A DNA stretch of 13,118 nucleotides, taken from NCBI RefSeq assembly GCF_001556515.1, contig NZ_LSJA01000128.1, positions 1 to 13,118 of the forward strand, in the 5' to 3' direction. The notes below the pieces were generated by a model. It saw nothing but the letters and a program-made list of their open reading frames with translations, was not told where the DNA came from and ran no database searches. The position numbers and the translations under genes were made by a program. This document shows positions 12,355 through 13,118 of the stretch, piece by piece. This DNA comes from Caulobacter sp. CCH9-E1 (lineage in GTDB: Bacteria > Pseudomonadota > Alphaproteobacteria > Caulobacterales > Caulobacteraceae). Each line of letters opens with the position of its first letter. Within the stretch, counting starts at the first letter, position 1.

Positions 12355-13050
12355 ATGAGCCAGCCCCCCAAAAACGATGTTTTGAGCATCGTGATCGCCC
12401 TGTTCCCGGGCGTGACCCATCTGGACTTCACCGGCCCGCATCAGGTGCTATGCCGCCTGCCGGGCGCCAAGGTCACGGTCGCCAGCCTCGCGGGCGGCGA
12501 GATCGAGGCCGACGGCCTGGTCTTCGCGCATCTGCCGAAGCTTTCGGACATAGAGGCCTGCGACGTGCTGATCGTGCCCGGCGGATTCGGGACCACGGAA
12601 GCGATGGGCGACCGCGACTTCATCGCCGAGATCCGGCGCCTCGCCGACGGCGCGCGCTACGTCTGTTCGGTCTGCACCGGTTCGCTGGTGCTGGCGGCGG
12701 CCGGGCTCCTGAAGGGCAAGCGGGCGGCCTGCCACTGGGCCTGGCGCGACCAGCTGGCGCTGTTCGGGGCGATCCCCGATCCGTCGCGCGTGGCGCGGGA
12801 CGGGCGCTACATCACCGGCGGCGGGGTGACGGCCGGGATCGACTTCGCCCTGACCCTGATCGCGGAGCTGGCGGGCGATGAGGTGGCGCAAGGCATCCAG
12901 CTGGCGGTGGAATACGCGCCCGCGCCGCCGTTCGATTCCGGCCGTCCCGAGACCGCGCCGCCGAAGGTGCTGGAACGGATCACGGCGCTCTACGGCAAGG
13001 CGATGGACGCGCGGATCGAGGCCGCGAAGCGGGCGGCGGCGGCTCTTTAA
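12355..13050 (+). CDS. DJ-1/PfpI family protein, isonitrile hydratase-like
   Basis: A 231-residue cytoplasmic DJ-1/PfpI-fold protein. The nucleophile elbow is VCSVCTGSLVLAAAGLL (103-119) with Cys107-Thr108. Asp24 (THLDFTGP), the GG motif VPGGFG (74-79), the CHW motif and GGGVTAGIDFALTL also match. Asp, Cys and Thr at these places correspond to the residues described for Pseudomonas isonitrile hydratase (InhA), which turns isonitriles into N-formamides, and the length is close. Function in that reaction is inferred; a glyoxalase-like or chaperone role is possible. ATG at 12355 has GGAG 7 bases upstream. It diverges from the GlxA-type regulator gene. Confidence 0.87.
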   Translation: MSQPPKNDVLSIVIALFPGVTHLDFTGPHQVLCRLPGAKVTVASLAGGEIEADGLVFAHLPKLSDIEACDVLIVPGGFGTTEAMGDRDFIAEIRRLADGARYVCSVCTGSLVLAAAGLLKGKRAACHWAWRDQLALFGAIPDPSRVARDGRYITGGGVTAGIDFALTLIAELAGDEVAQGIQLAVEYAPAPPFDSGRPETAPPKVLERITALYGKAMDARIEAAKRAAAAL

Positions 13051-13057
13051 GTTCCCA

Positions 13058-13072
13058 CTCTCTAAGAGAGAG
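13058..13072 (+). terminator. short hairpin after the DJ-1-fold enzyme gene
   Basis: CTCTCT (13058-13063) and AGAGAG (13067-13072) pair around AAG, 8 bases after the stop codon. No T-run follows, so it is at best a weak terminator. I see nothing definable in the remaining bases to 13118. Confidence 0.25.
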
Positions 13073-13118
13073 CGACTGTCTGGATGGTCAAGCGTTGGCC
13101 ATTGCGTTTCGCGCGTCC

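Overview
The window is about 13.1 kb of very GC-rich chromosomal DNA. It looks like a Caulobacter-type alphaproteobacterium. The grounds are an HWE-family histidine kinase, alphaproteobacterial DUF1003, DUF3147 and SleB-type proteins, strong third-position GC, and GANTC motifs (the CcrM methylation site of that clade) that are scarce overall and gathered between genes. This placement is inference from gene content and composition. I saw no mobile element, phage integrase, CRISPR array, rRNA or tRNA.

Layout. At the left edge is the 5' part of a leftward small membrane protein gene (1-229), then a 375-bp gap, then a rightward MASE1-GAF-HWE sensor kinase (605-2710). Facing it is a leftward series: a tetratricopeptide-like secreted protein (6219-4672), a DUF1810 protein (4603-4181), a zinc alcohol dehydrogenase (4103-3069), and a small secreted c-type cytochrome whose GTG start overlaps the dehydrogenase stop (3072-2725).

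The centre has a PadR regulator (6357-6686) and a HAAS-domain multi-pass membrane protein (6719-7690). They are preceded by a striking run of 13-bp RTGTG-N3-CACAC elements, read as the PadR operator. A 408-bp gap follows, full of inverted repeats. Its right half (7959-8066) has a four-segment arrangement that looks like an attenuator, or a small RNA with its own terminator, upstream of a SleB-type cell wall hydrolase (8099-9247).

The right part consists of compact gene pairs. The hydrolase overlaps the 3' end of a leftward short-chain dehydrogenase (10007-9207). A DUF1003 membrane protein (10147-10704) and a DUF3147 membrane protein (11051-10701) share one CTAG as their two stop codons. A 54-residue acidic protein (11148-11312) converges on a GlxA-type AraC regulator (12259-11318). 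That regulator diverges from a DJ-1/PfpI, isonitrile-hydratase-like enzyme (12355-13050), probably a regulator-target pair built on the same fold.

Most of the window is ordinary accessory and housekeeping content. The parts most worth testing are the structured RNA leader before the SleB gene, the PadR operator array, the dehydrogenase-cytochrome coupling, and the DJ-1-fold regulator/enzyme pair.
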